Source: Tetranychus cinnabarinus (taxonomy: Eukaryota > Arthropoda > Arachnida > Trombidiformes > Tetranychidae). Taken from it: a stretch of DNA of 64,000 nucleotides. Below, one piece after another: positions 1-12,000 of the stretch. Within the stretch, counting starts at the first letter, position 1, and every line of letters starts with the position of its first letter. The notes beneath the pieces were generated by a model. It ran no database searches and was not told the origin of the DNA. It saw only the letters and a list, made by a program, of their open reading frames with translations. The DNA lies in contig WHVY01000002.1 of assembly GCA_022266195.1 (NCBI GenBank), positions 201,001-265,000 of the forward strand, given 5' to 3'. Made by a program: the position numbers and the translations under genes.

Positions 1-81
1 TTGTTGTTGAGTGAACGGTGAATGGGCTTAAACTGGCCTTGCAGATGGCTTTGGACGCTCCATATAACAAACTTCACGATA

Positions 82-175
82 AGAGAAGAAGAAGAAGAGA
101 GAAGAGAAGGAGGAGCGAAATGGAGGATGAAGAAGATGGAGAAAGAGAAGAAGAAAGTAGAGGAGAGAAATACTC
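82..175. repeat. Purine-rich GAA/GAG low-complexity tract
   Basis: An almost uninterrupted run of A and G (GAA, GAG, GGA units) on the + strand. It is simple-sequence DNA with no stable reading frame. A complementary CTT-rich tract lies near 3015-3080. Confidence 0.7.
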
Positions 176-807
176 TGTTACTTTTTTGATCCCTTGAAGA
201 GGCTAAAAAGGCCTTCAAAATAGAGACCAAAGTTTGTTAAGTTGACGGCTTTTTCATCAGTGGTTTTAACCTCGAGTTTCCCTCTTTTGCTCGGTTCAGT
301 GTCAGTTTAAAAACGGCCAAAAAAGACAAGAGAGTGAGAGGGAGAAAGAGAGAGTGGGAGGGATGAAAAGAGAAAGGTGATCAAAATGAAAGACTTGATA
401 TTCGCCGGAGTTTTGTTGATCATCCTTTTGATGAGAAGCTGCTGTTGCCTTCATTGCCGTTAAAGATGAAAATAGTAATGAGAGTGGCGATGAAAATGAT
501 GAAAATGATAATCAAGATTATGATGTTGATGTTTAACCAGGGAATTGACTTGCAATAATCAATAAAACACAACAAAATACAGTTTGGGTTTCACTGCTTG
601 TTGATGGTTCAAGTCATTACCTAATCCATGGGTTTTAATTTGCACGATAAGTTTAATGATGATGATTGACTTTAACCTTTTATTGGTAATGAAGTCTATT
701 GAATGGACTGGGCAATTGTCAGTATCATTATTGTTTTGCTTATTTCATTTGTCAATGAAACATTCATTGGCCTTTGTTTTCCTGATGTTGTACATGAATC
801 TTTAGAC

Positions 808-2902
808 GCGTGCTGCGTGTTTTTTGAAAGGGATAAACTCACTCGTTTATCATCTTACAACACGCGTTGGAGTCTTTTTCATCTTCATCAACCCTCTTAC
901 TCTTACTCTTTCATTTCTCTTTCCTTTTTTCCCTTTCTTTTTATTTTCACCTTTAAGGTCAGGTCTTTTCATTGGCATCTGCTTTTCCCTTTACTTTTTG
1001 TATCTGCAACACTTTTTAGGTTAAAATTTACCCAAAAATCATTCACTTTTTCCCTTTTCCTCCATTCAATCTGAACCCCTTTGCCCTTTCACCCGTCGGT
1101 CACCGTACTTTTGACCCCTTAACTCCTGTTGACCTCGTCTTGTTTCCCGCGAAATCATTAATCCAATTGTGTAATATTGATATGTAATAGTTGAGACATT
1201 TGCAGTCCATTCCGGTTGAATGAGGCAAGATTCAGCTGAGACAAAACAAAGGCAAAGCAGATTCGGTTTCGAATTGAAGAATCAGAAACTTCTGTGAAAA
1301 TGATGAATATCTTTCAATATTTCCTTATCTTTTCCTTACTTTAAAATTAAAGATCTTCACAAACACATAACCAAAATTGCAACAAAACAGTCATTGTAAA
1401 TATTTTGTTGGTTCATTCATTGAAATTGAAATTGACTTTTATTTTTCAAACTTAAATATTGTCTATGAAGTAATTACAATGTGTAATGTTAGCGACTAAC
1501 CAAGAGTTTGGTAATTTTTATGCAATTAAATGGTTTGTTGTACTTAAGCATGAATTGACTTCCTTAAGAATCAATTGAAATTGGCTTTTCATTGTTGTCT
1601 CAATATGAATATATTGAAGTTAATCAACGGAAACGACCAAACCTTAGTATATTTTCATAGCTTAACCTTGCCTAAGTTTACTCTTTTCATTACATCTGAA
1701 TCTATTAATCCTTTAAAAATAGCATCTTAAATAGTCAACCAAAATTGATAGATCAAAGGCAAAGCTTTTTTAGTCATTTTTTAAGCAAAAACAAGGAAAG
1801 TTTATCAACTGTTGAATTGTTTACAATTGATAATGATAAATTCACCTGGAAATATCGTATAATAAATCAGAGATGTCTGTTAATCCCTCATCAACTGAGT
1901 AAACATTCAACAATATCAGTTGAAATGTTGAACCGATGAAACAATCAACATCACGAAATGAGGGCTTAACGTGCTGAGGATGGTGAAGACGAGCAAAGAT
2001 GAATAAAGGATGAAAATGAAGAGACTGAAGATACATCCGGGCGGAAGAGTTCACCTAAATTAACCTTAATCATCTTCCAGGCTATTTTCGAGTTTTTGGG
2101 ACACAATTTTGGTTCCATTTGTTTCTTACTCTATGATTAGCGTTACCATTACAAGTAATGTACAATTGATTAATAACAGAAGGCATTGAAATGTATTTTA
2201 TTTAATAACAGTTTTTATACGAAAACAAAATACTCTTGGGATTGAACATTGAAATGGATCATTGATTCAGCCGGCTTTTGTATTAACTTAACCAACAATA
2301 ATTTTTCACTTCAATCCTCTCTGTTTGTTACATTAATCAAAAATTGAACAAATGGTTAGAAAATGAATCAACAATCAAATATGTTCACTTGAAATAAAAA
2401 CATATGTGATTCTCAGAGGAAACTGAATGTGATCAAATCATTTCCACTGATCATCCTTCAAACCTAATTGCACTATCAAATTGATTAGCTGTTGAATCAA
2501 AATGTTATAAAAAATAGAGATTCTAATCATTTAGAAGTAGAATCAAATCTTGTCAATTGATATTCTTCACCATTAGTCTGTGTCTCTGGTTATCACATAT
2601 TGGAAATGAACAGTTGAATGAAAAGATGTTTTCAATTTACTCTTAATATGCCATCTTTTGTTTCAATTGTGGATCAATTAACTTGCAACACTTTAGCGCG
2701 TGGCAGATGATAAAAGTATTGATCATCACTGTCATCATCACCATCTTTTATTCCAGTCTTCTAGCAAAGGTTAGCAAAGTTTCAGATAAATAATGGAAGC
2801 AAAAAGAGAGTGAAGAAAAGAAGAAAGAGAAGATAAGAAAGAGCACCTGGTAAGTACGAGTAAAGAGATGAATGAAGATGAAGACTAACGCGTGGCACGC
2901 GC
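808..2902. promoter_or_regulatory. Cluster of GCGTG/CACGC motifs (possible bHLH-PAS sites)
   Basis: GCGTG occurs at 808-812, 815-819, 2698-2702 and 2890-2894, and its complement CACGC at 861-865 and 2896-2900. The last pair forms a perfect inverted repeat, GCGTG-G-CACGC. GCGTG is the core of the xenobiotic/Spineless-Tango response element of bHLH-PAS factors. CpG-containing words are scarce in the surrounding AT-rich DNA, so the clustering is noticeable, but binding is inference only. Confidence 0.25.
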
Positions 2903-3762
2903 CTTTGCCTGGTCAAGTCTGTAGTTACTTGTTTCTTAAGGAAACTTTTCAACCAAAACAAGAGCAAAAAAAGGTTCAAAAGTAACCTTGTTTTTGTTAC
3001 GAGTCTGGTCTACGGGTTCATCTTCTGTTTCTTCTTCTTCTTCTTCTTTTTTTCTTCTTCTCCTTTTTCTTCACCTCCTACTTTACCTTGAAAAGTGGAC
3101 ATTCACCTGGACAATGGAAAGACGATTCTAAGACACTTTTTAAGAAACTTTGTAAAGACTTGAGACGATCTTTGTACCTTTAAATAGACACGCTTCTTGG
3201 AACGCCTTAAGGTTTCAACAGACCTTTGCACTCCTTTATTATTATTAAAATTATATTAATATTGTGCTTTGGTTCATTGATTACTTTAAACAGACCATTT
3301 GAAAATATCATCTTGCTTATGAAATAAACTTGAAACTCGTTCATTGTTGGACTGACATCTTTCTTTCCTCTTTAAATGTAGTCCAATCCAAAGCCATTTT
3401 AATCTCATTTAAACAAGATAAATTGACCAACTCATCTTCAAATTGTAAACACATGTAATTGCAGTTTATACATTTATAATACTTTCAAGTGTGTTTACAA
3501 ACCAACTAAATATCAATCTTAAATAAACTGACACGAGTTGCTATTAAGTCATCTTTGACTTGCAAATGTGATTCAATGTAAAGTTAATGATTATAAAAGG
3601 AGAAATTGAATTTCCATTGCAATCTATTAATAGCCATCTAAATGTGTTCACAATTATTGATATCACCCTCTGTTCAAGGTTGACATTCAGCTGATAAAAT
3701 GTATAATATAGATGATGTTGATAATTGATTAATGGGAAATTTTGTTTTCTTTATTCCGACAG

Positions 3763-5277
3763 ATTCGTTTACAGATATTGGATTGTTTTTGGATTGAAGG
3801 CGTTAAAGTTTTATTCCGATTCAGCATTGCTCTCATTGAATTGGGCCGTGAAGGCTTGTCTTATCCTTTAAGTGAACTGGCTTCGGGTGAGATCATCAAT
3901 TCAATCAAGGAAAAATCTCGAAGATGTTACGATATAATTAAACTCAAAAGACTAGCCTTTCGATCGATTAAAATACCCAAAAGGAAACATTTAGCAGCTC
4001 GACGATCATTTTATGTGAAACAAATACTAAATGGTTTAGATGATATTGGATACCAGAGTTCATCATTGAATAGTTTAATCAGCAGTAATGGACCATCAAG
4101 CAGTTCAAGTGTATCGCCAGCAGGAAGCAGTCCTGATGAAGAAGGCAGAAAATGGTTGAAACATAAAAACAGCGGTTTGTTGCGAGGATTGAGCATTAAT
4201 CAAAAGACAGGATCAATAATGGAAGTTGCCATATCAAGTGATAACTCAGTTGTTGTAACAACTGAGGAAAATGGTACAAAAGATGAATTAATTGTGACAA
4301 CTTTGAACACAATTTATGGTAACAAGGAGAGTGAAATGATAATTAAAAAAGTGGTAATTAAATTGTGCCAGCGACGCCGGTATCATCTATTTGGTGTTGC
4401 CAATGATGCCAGTAAGATCTACTTTTATCAGGAGACAGTCAAATTTTTACCTTGCCAGTTGAATGATAAAATCAACATTGTACGAATTAATTATCGGGTG
4501 AAATCAGCTTTCCATGATTCATCTCAAAATACAAGCTTTTTTATTGGTTTCAACGGAATTGTCTCCAGAATTGATCATTCCATAGACCAAAGTAACGATG
4601 AATCTAAAATGATTGAGACAATCTCATTGGACCAACGTAAATGTACAATACAATCAGCAGCTTATGATCCCATCAGCGGACAATTAGCAATTTATGTCAC
4701 TTCATCAGGAACCAGTAAACTGTATATATTGGATACATTCACTTTAGATATTTATAACTGTTTATATATTGATCGTCTTAATCATCTTTCATTATCTTCA
4801 TCATTGATTTTTGCATCGACTTCGGGTCCAAATGATTTGGAAACAATTTATCTGCTCGATGGAACCACAATTAAACAATCACTTGTACAGAACACGGATT
4901 CAATTGTAGCAATCAGATCATTCCTTTGGTCTCCAAATGATTCAATGATGGATCCACAGACAAATCTTCAAGATAATTATTTCCATGATCAACATTCCAA
5001 ACAATCTTTTTCATTACAAAAATCAACATCATCATCTTCATTATCCTCAGAAGTTGTAAACAATGAATATCAAAATCATCTTCTAATTGTATTATTTAAA
5101 ACCTGTCGATTGCTTTGCATTCAAGTAACTGATAATAGAATCACTCGAAAGCGAAGTTGTTCTCTTGTGAATTTTACTCCTGAAAAAGCATCCATTGTAA
5201 ATGTTGAGACGAAATCAGATGAAATTAATGTAACATTGTTTTCACCACAAAATAAATTAACCACTGTTAGTTTGTAA
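3763..5277 (+). CDS. Terminal exon of a TBC (Rab-GAP) domain protein with a propeller-like C-terminus
   Basis: About 505 codons open from a splice acceptor (pyrimidine run, CGACAG, then exon at 3763) to TAA at 5275-5277. No ATG precedes it in frame, so this is the 3' exon of a longer gene. The first residues contain LDCFWIEGVKVLFRFSIALI, the typical last helices of a TBC domain, which stimulates GTP hydrolysis by Rab proteins in membrane traffic. The catalytic Arg and Gln fingers would be in upstream exons that I cannot identify. A basic linker and a Ser-rich stretch follow (about residues 110-140). The last 320 residues alternate hydrophobic and polar short strands with Trp/Asp turns, resembling a degenerate WD-type propeller. 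I do not recognise the orthologue. TBC family membership is fairly safe; the propeller reading is inference. It converges with PDS5, whose last exon ends about 730 bp away. Confidence 0.65.
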   Translation: MRLQILDCFWIEGVKVLFRFSIALIELGREGLSYPLSELASGEIINSIKEKSRRCYDIIKLKRLAFRSIKIPKRKHLAARRSFYVKQILNGLDDIGYQSSSLNSLISSNGPSSSSSVSPAGSSPDEEGRKWLKHKNSGLLRGLSINQKTGSIMEVAISSDNSVVVTTEENGTKDELIVTTLNTIYGNKESEMIIKKVVIKLCQRRRYHLFGVANDASKIYFYQETVKFLPCQLNDKINIVRINYRVKSAFHDSSQNTSFFIGFNGIVSRIDHSIDQSNDESKMIETISLDQRKCTIQSAAYDPISGQLAIYVTSSGTSKLYILDTFTLDIYNCLYIDRLNHLSLSSSLIFASTSGPNDLETIYLLDGTTIKQSLVQNTDSIVAIRSFLWSPNDSMMDPQTNLQDNYFHDQHSKQSFSLQKSTSSSSLSSEVVNNEYQNHLLIVLFKTCRLLCIQVTDNRITRKRSCSLVNFTPEKASIVNVETKSDEINVTLFSPQNKLTTVSL

Positions 5278-6010
5278 TAATTATGGAAAATTTTATATCC
5301 ATTCGAGAAGAGCTTAATTTAATTAACTATTATTCACATAAGAGATTGAGTTGACTTGAACTTGAATAACTTTATTGGCTCGTAGTTATATACACATTTT
5401 GTTTTTGCTGTGTTTAATGGAACAATATAAAAATGATAATTTGTGAGTTAAATTGTGAAATATATTGTTGATTTGAGAGGGATTTGATAATGGATCAAAG
5501 ATGGGATACTTTATTAACTTTTGAGAATGGATGAGAAATTGATAATGTTGTATATTTGATGGGATTGAAGGATTAAGAGATGAGACTGAAGATTGGCTGA
5601 AATCAGTTAAAAGATAAAATGGATCAGGATAATAAAGGAGGAATGACGATGTGTATTTTAAATTGTTTTACAACACAATCAATTCTTCCGTTTAATCGGA
5701 GGGATCGATGTCCTGCAAGTAATTCTTAGAATCACGAGCCTTTGATAGTTTTGTTACATGAGATACCTTAGAGCCTAATTAATTGAATAAGCCTTTCAGA
5801 TAGGACAGTAAATGAATTAAAAATGGTAAGAGTTAAATTGAAGGATTGATGAGATGCTGAGTTCCGTGTTACTGGTATTTAAGAAGCTTTGTTTCTGTTA
5901 AATTTGTCAACTCCGGAATATTTTCATCTTTATACACATATATATAATTGAAGATTGTAATATTGATTCACGATAATGATCATTTTCTTTGTCATTATCG
6001 ATTTTCATCA
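5278..6010. other. Convergent 3' flanks of the TBC gene and PDS5
   Basis: This 733-bp stretch between two convergent stop codons holds AT-rich DNA without a supported gene. It should contain the 3' UTRs of both genes. Confidence 0.5.
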
Positions 6011-9000
6011 TCAACGTCTAGCCTTCCGTCTGCCTCTAGCCGCGGCGGGTTTCATCTCAGGCGAGGGTGACCTTTTGGATGGAGCTCTGGTGAGAAAAAT
6101 TTAAATGGTTAGTCAAGAAAGGGATAATTGAGAATGAAAGATGATTGAAATATTTGAAAGGCTCTTAATTGAATTATAACCAGCTAACTCAATTCAATTT
6201 ACATACTGCTAATGCAAAGTGTTGAATAACCGACTGCAAATATTCCATGAGACAGAAATTCAAGCTAATCTGATTGTTTAAACAAAAAAACCGAAAATGA
6301 TTCATGAGATGCAAGATAGATTTATCTCAGCTGAAGTATTATTTGTTATTACAGTGGAGTTCACATTCAGGGAAATTACGTTATTTTATTTTCACCATCT
6401 GTTTTTGCATTTATTTAGAGTGAATATAAATGAAAAAAAGAATAAATCAATTAGCAATTTTCAATATGAAAATTTTCTCCGAGTGTGAGCACGACTGTAA
6501 CTAACAAAATTTAGTCAATATACAATAAAGTGATTTAATAGAAATATTCAGAATTGAAGTCTCAACTCAACTCTTTGCAGCGCAGTATTTTGATTGTAAA
6601 TTTAAGTGCACACCGATTTGCAGAATTTAGCAAATCTATCAACACATAAGTCATATCTATTTATAAATGGTAAGCCTTGTTAGCTTTAAATAACTTGATA
6701 ATGCTGAGCGATTTCTTCAAGAGTCAGCCAGTCTAATCGAACCAAAATCTTTAGCCTTCCAAGTTCAACAATTTAACACCAATAATAAACCTACTTTCTA
6801 GCTATCCGGGCAGATTTTCGTGCCGGTGATGAAGATTCATCTTCGCTTGCTTTAGAGTTACGTTGATTTCCAGTTGGAGCAGCTGATCGAGAGGCTCTGC
6901 CAGTTGCTCTTCCTCTTTTGGATGCACGAGTAGCTCCTGCATCGGCGTCGTCAATATCATCAGCAAACTCTTCTCCCGTAATCTCTATAATTTTCGATTC
7001 AATATCATCATCTTGAGCGTTAGAGTCGTCTTCATGGTCATCCCCTTCAACGTCATCGTCATGTTCCATATCCTCATCTTCTGAAATTTTAACTTCAATT
7101 GAGGAAACGTCAGAGTTTCTGGCTGAAGATCGTGTGGGTCTGGTTGATGTAGGTATCAATTCTTGTTTACGTCGTGAATTTCTTTTTTCAACAATTTCTT
7201 TTTCATCATTAGAAACCATTGATCCTAAATCTTGTTTACGAGACCTAGTTGTTGTATGTGTAGGAGCTGGAGAAACTGTTGCTTGTTTTGCGGTATCATT
7301 TTCAACCGATTCTTGTTCAATGACAACTCCTCCTTCTTCTATCACATTTTCAGAAGTAATAACTACTACTTGATGGTCTCCACTAGAATTAGTTGATGCT
7401 CCTTTTCCTTGACGCGTCTTGGCGGGAGCATTTACAGTTTGTGGTTGAGTAATCTAGATAAAAAATTGGCAATAAAATAAAATTAACACCATGGACCAGT
7501 TTGATATAAGTGAAATGTTGGAAGCAATGCGTATTGTTAAAACGGATTCATTATATACAAAAAAGCAACGGAAACAATAATTAAAAACGAAATGCTGATT
7601 GGAACTATGAATAATATAAATTGAGTTTTGGAAGAGACAGTCCTAGCATCAACTCTGAATCTCTTTGGATACACTAATCCCTCAAGGTCTTCAAAAATTG
7701 GAATATCTTTTCGTCGAACCGCCCATTTATATAATCCTATAATGTTAGCATCCATGAGTTGGATTGCTTGCTCAGCATCCGCATGCACTTTACGGATTAA
7801 TTTCAATTGATCTTGGGCTTTTCCATAATGATCTTTGAGTATGATAAAAGCACGAAGTAGTTGATCGAATTTAACAAGTTCTTTCTCACCATCCGGTTTT
7901 ATGAAGAATAATTGAGACTTAGGAATGCCACAAGATTTTTGAGGTAGAAGATTATCAATAATCAAAAAGAATTTTTTAAAATTTTCTTCTTGATATTTAA
8001 GATAAATAATAACATCTAAATTTGATTTGATTTCTTCAAACTCTAACTTTTTCTTAATTCTCCAAATATCTAGACTTGTTATTAATTCTGCAAGCTGTTT
8101 TCTGGCTTCACGCATCTGATTGAGCGCTTCCAAACTTTTAGCAGCTTTCTTCTGTAAATGATCAGGAAAATTGGTCACAAGACGAACATCCTTGATTAAC
8201 TCTCTTGTTTTACCAATATCCATTTCAAGTTTAGCTGAACCGAAGTCAAGATTGACATTTCGTGAAATGGACTGTATGCTTTCGAGCGAAGTTAAACTTT
8301 CAATATCTTCCATAACTCAGTTATTATATTTGAGATGAAATATTTTTTGAAACATTCAAGAGTAACAATTAATAGATAATCATGCAAATTGAGAAAATTA
8401 CTAAATAAAGCTAAGAAATACTATAGAAACTGTTTACAAATGCTTTCTCGAACCGAATCCCAGTTTTTTTACAGATAATAAAACTTACCGAGGTGAGAGT
8501 TTTGGTTATTTTCCCCAGGATTTCAGCTTCCAAGCCACAACGTTTAGGTGGTTGGAATTGCATTGATGTTGGAAGATAGCATCTTGAATTGTTAGTTGCA
8601 GCTGAAGGTGAAACTGAAGAATAAAAAATGAAAAAATTAAATCGATAAAGTTTAAAATCATAAAAAACTTGAATTAATAATGATCTGCATGCTTACCCAT
8701 GAAATATTTTCCTGGCAGAGAAGGTTGAACGGGAAAGTCCTTAAGAAGGAAGTTTTGAGTCTTGCTCATAATTAGACCCAATGCTAGATCACAGGCACAA
8801 TAAATCTTGTAATTAGTCATTGTTGCCATTGTTGGAGTAGAATTCGATCCATTTTCATCAGCTTCTGGAACAGCCGAGGCTGAAACTCTATCCACGCATG
8901 TTTTAATATTTTCAAAAGTTTTCTTATAGTATGAGAATGAGAACTGTTCATTTTTCAAGGCGATAGGTTCGATTATAAACATTAAGCAATCTGGAAATTA

Positions 9001-12000
9001 AAAATTTCAAATTAGAAAAAAAGCTTGATAAATGCGACAATCTGTGAAATCAAATAATACTTACTCTTGACAACTTCCAATTGATCAACATTATCGAATT
9101 GCGTATAGAAAGGCATGTAAGCAAGAAGGTGAATTACATAAGGCATGATACAATCAGGAAGAACAGCTTTGAGATTGGTTACGCTTTTAGATTTGACCAA
9201 ATCACGACGCTTGGCAATATTTAACACGAGATATGATCTGAAAATTTATTAGTAAAGTTAATAACAGAAGGATTTTACAAAATAAAATAATTTCATGAAA
9301 TACCTTAATTTGTTTTTGAATGGATTTTCGTGTTGATAGTAGCCTCCTAAACAAAATAGAGCTAAAAACTCAAGTCCGAGGGAAAGAGAGATGAGACCTG
9401 GAATGATAAACGGATGATTAGATGAATCTGCAGTTTTATAGCAATGACAAGATAAAATACCTTTGTGTAACTTGAGAGCAAATCGATCACGAACATATTC
9501 TTCTTCTGCTAATAAAATTGTCGCTAAGGTATGCCATTGAGTTGGGGTTATTACAGCCGATGATGGCGAGGAAGCAGCAACTATGGCAGTAGTATCCCCT
9601 TGAGATGTTGCTGTGATAGAATCGTTACCAACAATCTTTAGCATTGCTGCTGCTGCAGCTAACTTGAGCCTTGCTTTCTCATGTGTTGTACCAGCTAGGC
9701 CTTTTTCATTTAAATCACCATTATTCTGAACAATAGCTGTCATTATCCTCATTGTATTCATAGCAGCATTTTGGTAAACTGCAACTACTTCTTGTTGAGA
9801 CTCAGGAGATGCTATTAAGGTATTCAATTTGAGGCCATAAAGCCATCTTACCATAAGTTTGATACCTTCAATTTTACATTTAACTTCTTCACAGCAAAAT
9901 TCATAGCTGACAGTTGGGTCGCTTAAATCTAAAACGGGATAATTAAAGATAGTTAGCAATCATTCTCAATAGCTGCATTAATTAAATATTATACCTCTGT
10001 TCTTTTCACTTTCTTCTTGCGCTTGGACCTCTTCTTCTAATCTTTGATCCTTCATGAGCAGATTTTGTACTACATATTTTTGAATGATTGAACGCAAAAG
10101 TTTTGGGAAGAAAACATGTCCACCACAAGTAGCAACCATTCCGATAGTGACCAAATGTATACGGAAATAAGGAGAGTCTAAAGTTAGTCCAACTTCCTGC
10201 ATTGGACCGATAAATGTTAAAAAAAAGTTAATGAAATGAGATTTAATTATTTAAGTTAAAAGGCTTTTGAATTACCTTGATTTGATCCAGAATTTGTGCA
10301 AATATCCTGAGTTTTTCTTCATCATCACCAATAATAGCATTCAAGCATTGTATCGCGTATTTTGCTTGCTTAGTTGATGAAGCTGCGAATAATATTAGTA
10401 AATCAATAAGATGAGTGATGCTTCTGTTGCGAATGGTGCACTAATTTTGTAAACTAACCTTTAAGGACAAATTTATCTACGAGAGTCGCGATAAAATCAT
10501 CCTCAGTAGCCCACCATGGAGTAGCAGTTAAAACACTATTTTGTTCACCGTTATTTGAGCTAGAAATGGATCCTTGAACGCCGCCAACATTGGTCAGGAT
10601 TTGAAGCACGATTTCGCCGATTTGTGGATTATCAGAAGATTTCCAGAGGAATGGTAAAAGATAGTTGGTAAATATTTCTTTTCCATAGAAAATAGCCGGA
10701 AAAACAGAGGATAAAGCCTGCAGAAAAAAAGAATGGTGTCAGAACGGGTTTGAGATATACAGTTAATTTATTTGACACTAACGTGAATAAGCTGAAGACC
10801 CCTTTTACCAGATGGTTCCAAGCCCAAACGCATATCCATCTCCCCTTCGCCGAGAAGCGAATCGGAAACATAGTTGAATAGAACAATCAATCCTGATGAA
10901 AAGATGAAAAAGAGGTGAGATTATGATTGTTTGTGATTAATCAAAAACTTACCTTGAAAATCAATCATAACGGGCGCGATTCTTTCCATGAGCTGCTTAA
11001 TTATGACATAGAATGAATTAGTTTGAACAGGGTATCCCAGTGACTTGAGAATTTCTTTAACACTCGTTTCAATAACAGAACATGATGGCGGAGGTGAAAT
11101 GGAACCATCTTCATTGATGTGTGGAAATGATGTAGAAGAAACGATAGTATCCATGTGATGACGAAGAACTGGGTTGTGACAAAGGTTGTGACACAACTTG
11201 GTAAGAAATTCATCTGCCTTGACAGGCTCAGGCAAATTTTTTGCACACAATTGAATTTTTGATCTAACTGTTGGATCCTTCTCATCTTTTTCCCCATTCT
11301 TGATCAAATCTAGAACCTCTTTAACTTGTTTCCTAACACTTTGTTGTTGCCGCAGTAGCTCATTAAAAGCTCGAGCAGCATGGGCGTCAATAGTAACATA
11401 GAAGGTATATAAAATTTTCATCCTTTGTTGCAAAGGTAAATTGTACGGTATAAGACATGTATGAAGAATTCTTTCAACCAGAAGACGATCATCTAGTTGA
11501 GTTTGATAGTAGTTGTGAAGACATTTATTTTTGATCCAGTTCAACATTTTTAAAGCTGAATTGTTTGTATTAGTGTCAGTAGAGCTTTGCCTATCATCAT
11601 CACCACCGCCTAATTGGGCAATATTGTATTGTTTGTAAAGCTGAGCCATACCAAAAAGTGCTTCTCGACGAATTTTGAACTTTTTATCAAGAGTTCGCTC
11701 TTTAACGAAACTCAATAAATCTTCATTAATATTTTCGATTCCTTTTTTAGCAGCACTAATAATAGCCATTACAACTTCATATCGAACATTTTCGTCAGGA
11801 TCATGTTGCCTTTGTTTCAGTTGTTCTGTGATGTCTTCACGCAGTTCGGGGTGATTAATCAAAAAGTGCATTGAGTACTGGACACATCTCATACGAACGG
11901 TGACACTTATATCTCGGAATCTTCCCAAGAACGATTTCCAAAGTTCAGGGTATTGCTCTGCAAGTCTTGAATTTTTGTCAGAAAAAAGACGGGCTAGAAG

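Larger units (their letters stand above)
1..3762. other. No gene recognised; low-complexity and probable intronic/upstream DNA
   Basis: I see no exon here that I can defend. Frames open at about 703-1074 encode only Phe/Ser/Leu-rich translations of pyrimidine-rich DNA and look fortuitous. A purine-rich GAA/GAG tract occupies about 80-175 and a pyrimidine-rich CTT tract about 3015-3080. The exon at 3763 opens in mid-domain, so part of this stretch must be intron of that gene, and its earlier exons lie either here unrecognised or left of the window. Confidence 0.5.

Noticed and set aside
385..465. Short frame beginning MKDLIFAGVLLIILLMR, like a signal peptide
   Set aside because: Only about 26 codons and no downstream coding continuation; could easily arise by chance.
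703..1074. 123-codon open frame, hydrophobic
   Set aside because: Translation is Phe/Ser/Leu repetition from pyrimidine-rich DNA; no domain, and no splice or codon signal supports it.
10632..10886. 84-codon frame inside PDS5
   Set aside because: It is an out-of-frame reading across a PDS5 intron; the correct PDS5 frame and splice sites explain the region.
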